DNA from: Zizania palustris
Taxonomy: Eukaryota > Streptophyta > Magnoliopsida > Poales > Poaceae
Direction of reading: 5' to 3'
Assembly (NCBI GenBank): GCA_019279435.1
Contig: JAAALK010000086.1
Coordinates: 22,365,913 to 22,429,912, forward strand
DNA length: 64,000 bases
The notes under the pieces were generated by a model, which was not told the origin of the DNA, searched no databases, and saw only the letters and a program-made list of their open reading frames with translations. Shown here piece by piece: positions 63,111-64,000 of this stretch. How positions within the stretch are numbered: the stretch's first letter is position 1; each line of letters starts with the position of its first letter. A program made the position numbers and the translations under genes.

Positions 63111-64000
63111 ATACTTGATATGTTTGTTACCTCTATTGCTTCTATTACTTCTATACACTTGATGTTGTAGTTTTACATACTTGTTGTTCTTTGGTCTTTA
63201 TATCCAAGTTTGCTCATCATCTCTCAGAGGTTAAATTTTTTGCTTTGTTGACCTCACTGACAGTTCTGGTGCTCTAGATTCAAGGTAACTGTAGGATTGA
63301 AACGGACGACTAGAGAGGAGGGTGAATAAACGCTTCAACAAATTCTTTCGAATTGACGGCTTTTTCTAAACACTCAATGCTCTTTTAAAAGAACAAGTGG
63401 AAGCAAATGAACTTTCACAACAAAATCCCATAAAAATAGTGCTATCACTCTCCTGTTAGATATGATATTACGTGACGGTCTGAGAGATCACAAGCACTAA
63501 AAATAATTTAGTATTCAAAAGCCAACCAATATCCAGATCGAAAAGACACTCGTATAAAGTATACAAGATAGATTAATGAAATACTCACAGTTAATATGAT
63601 ATATCAATAAGCATTTTTATAGAACACAAATATGTATGGGAAACAACCACAGTTCACATGTCGTTCAATAGATATGAGATAGCACAATATTTAACGCATT
63701 TAATTAGACAAAAATAAATGCAGGAAATAAACATTGTTCTAAATACTATCAAATATATCAATGAATATTCAGCAAAACATCAGATTAAGATACAAGAATA
63801 AAACTTAAAGAAGTTCTAAATCTGATGAAACAGGTGGTAAGAAATTTACCTTGACTTACCTGTCAAAGAAAGTAGTAAAAAAATACATGCTGAAGCTAGA
63901 GTAGAGCACCTAAAACCCGGTTAGACTTTACGCAACTATATCACTTCAATTTTTTTGAAGCACTCTCTCAGGGATTTTTTGACTTAGACTTCAAGTCTAC
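63111..64000. other. Repeat-rich right end
   Basis: Contains GACTAGAGAGGAGGGTGAATAAACG (about 63309), a word common in dispersed grass repeats, then AT-rich sequence to the window edge. No gene is recognised. Confidence 0.35.

Noticed and set aside
62886..63162. Overlapping ORFs coding hydrophobic peptides
   Set aside because: They translate AT-rich tandem repeats; repeated YEFMFLCNY-like peptides only reflect the DNA repeat.

Overview
The window is nuclear DNA of a grass (Poaceae). It has many small exons with GT/AG introns, GC-rich single-exon genes beside AT-rich spacers, typical grass MITEs, and Copia, Ty3/gypsy, CACTA and hAT elements. The genus was not determined. A run of exactly 1,000 N (14455-15454) shows that this is a scaffolded assembly.

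Layout. Positions 1-14454 (copy A) and 44707-56690 (copy B) are two near-identical, same-orientation copies of one segment. Each holds, in order: the 5' exons of a DNA2/JHS1 helicase-nuclease gene (- strand), a small zinc-finger-like protein gene of unknown function (+), about 7 kb of spacer, and an ATL-type RING-H2 E3 ligase gene (-). Copy A ends exactly at the N gap, inside a Tourist-like MITE that copy B reads through. Copy A has two insertions that copy B lacks: a 2.2 kb Pack-CACTA element carrying fragments of a STRUBBELIG-family receptor gene, and a 0.2 kb Mutator-like MITE. In both cases copy B shows the intact empty site.

Between the copies, after a probable gypsy-type LTR remnant (15455-19442), lies the rest of the copy B DNA2 gene. 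I traced 34 exons from 46117 down to 22297, all joined by GT/AG introns. Four introns are swollen by transposons. One holds a Stowaway MITE split by an RT-less Copia element. One holds a 528-bp hAT MITE. One holds a hAT element split by a full-length Copia element with nearly identical LTRs. One holds a solo LTR split by a gag-only gypsy relative in the opposite orientation. The DNA2 reading frame is broken by two single-base deletions, in exons 19 and 28. Either this copy is a pseudogene or the assembly has homopolymer errors.

Right of copy B is a malectin-like receptor gene (57011-58588, -). It has an ectodomain and a membrane segment but no kinase domain. The last 5 kb is transposon-rich spacer.

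The host genes do not form a pathway: DNA2 acts in DNA replication and repair, ATL in ubiquitination, and the receptor at the cell surface. The main interest is structural: a duplication (or a misplaced second haplotype) with dated transposon polymorphisms, and a replication gene overrun by nested transposons.
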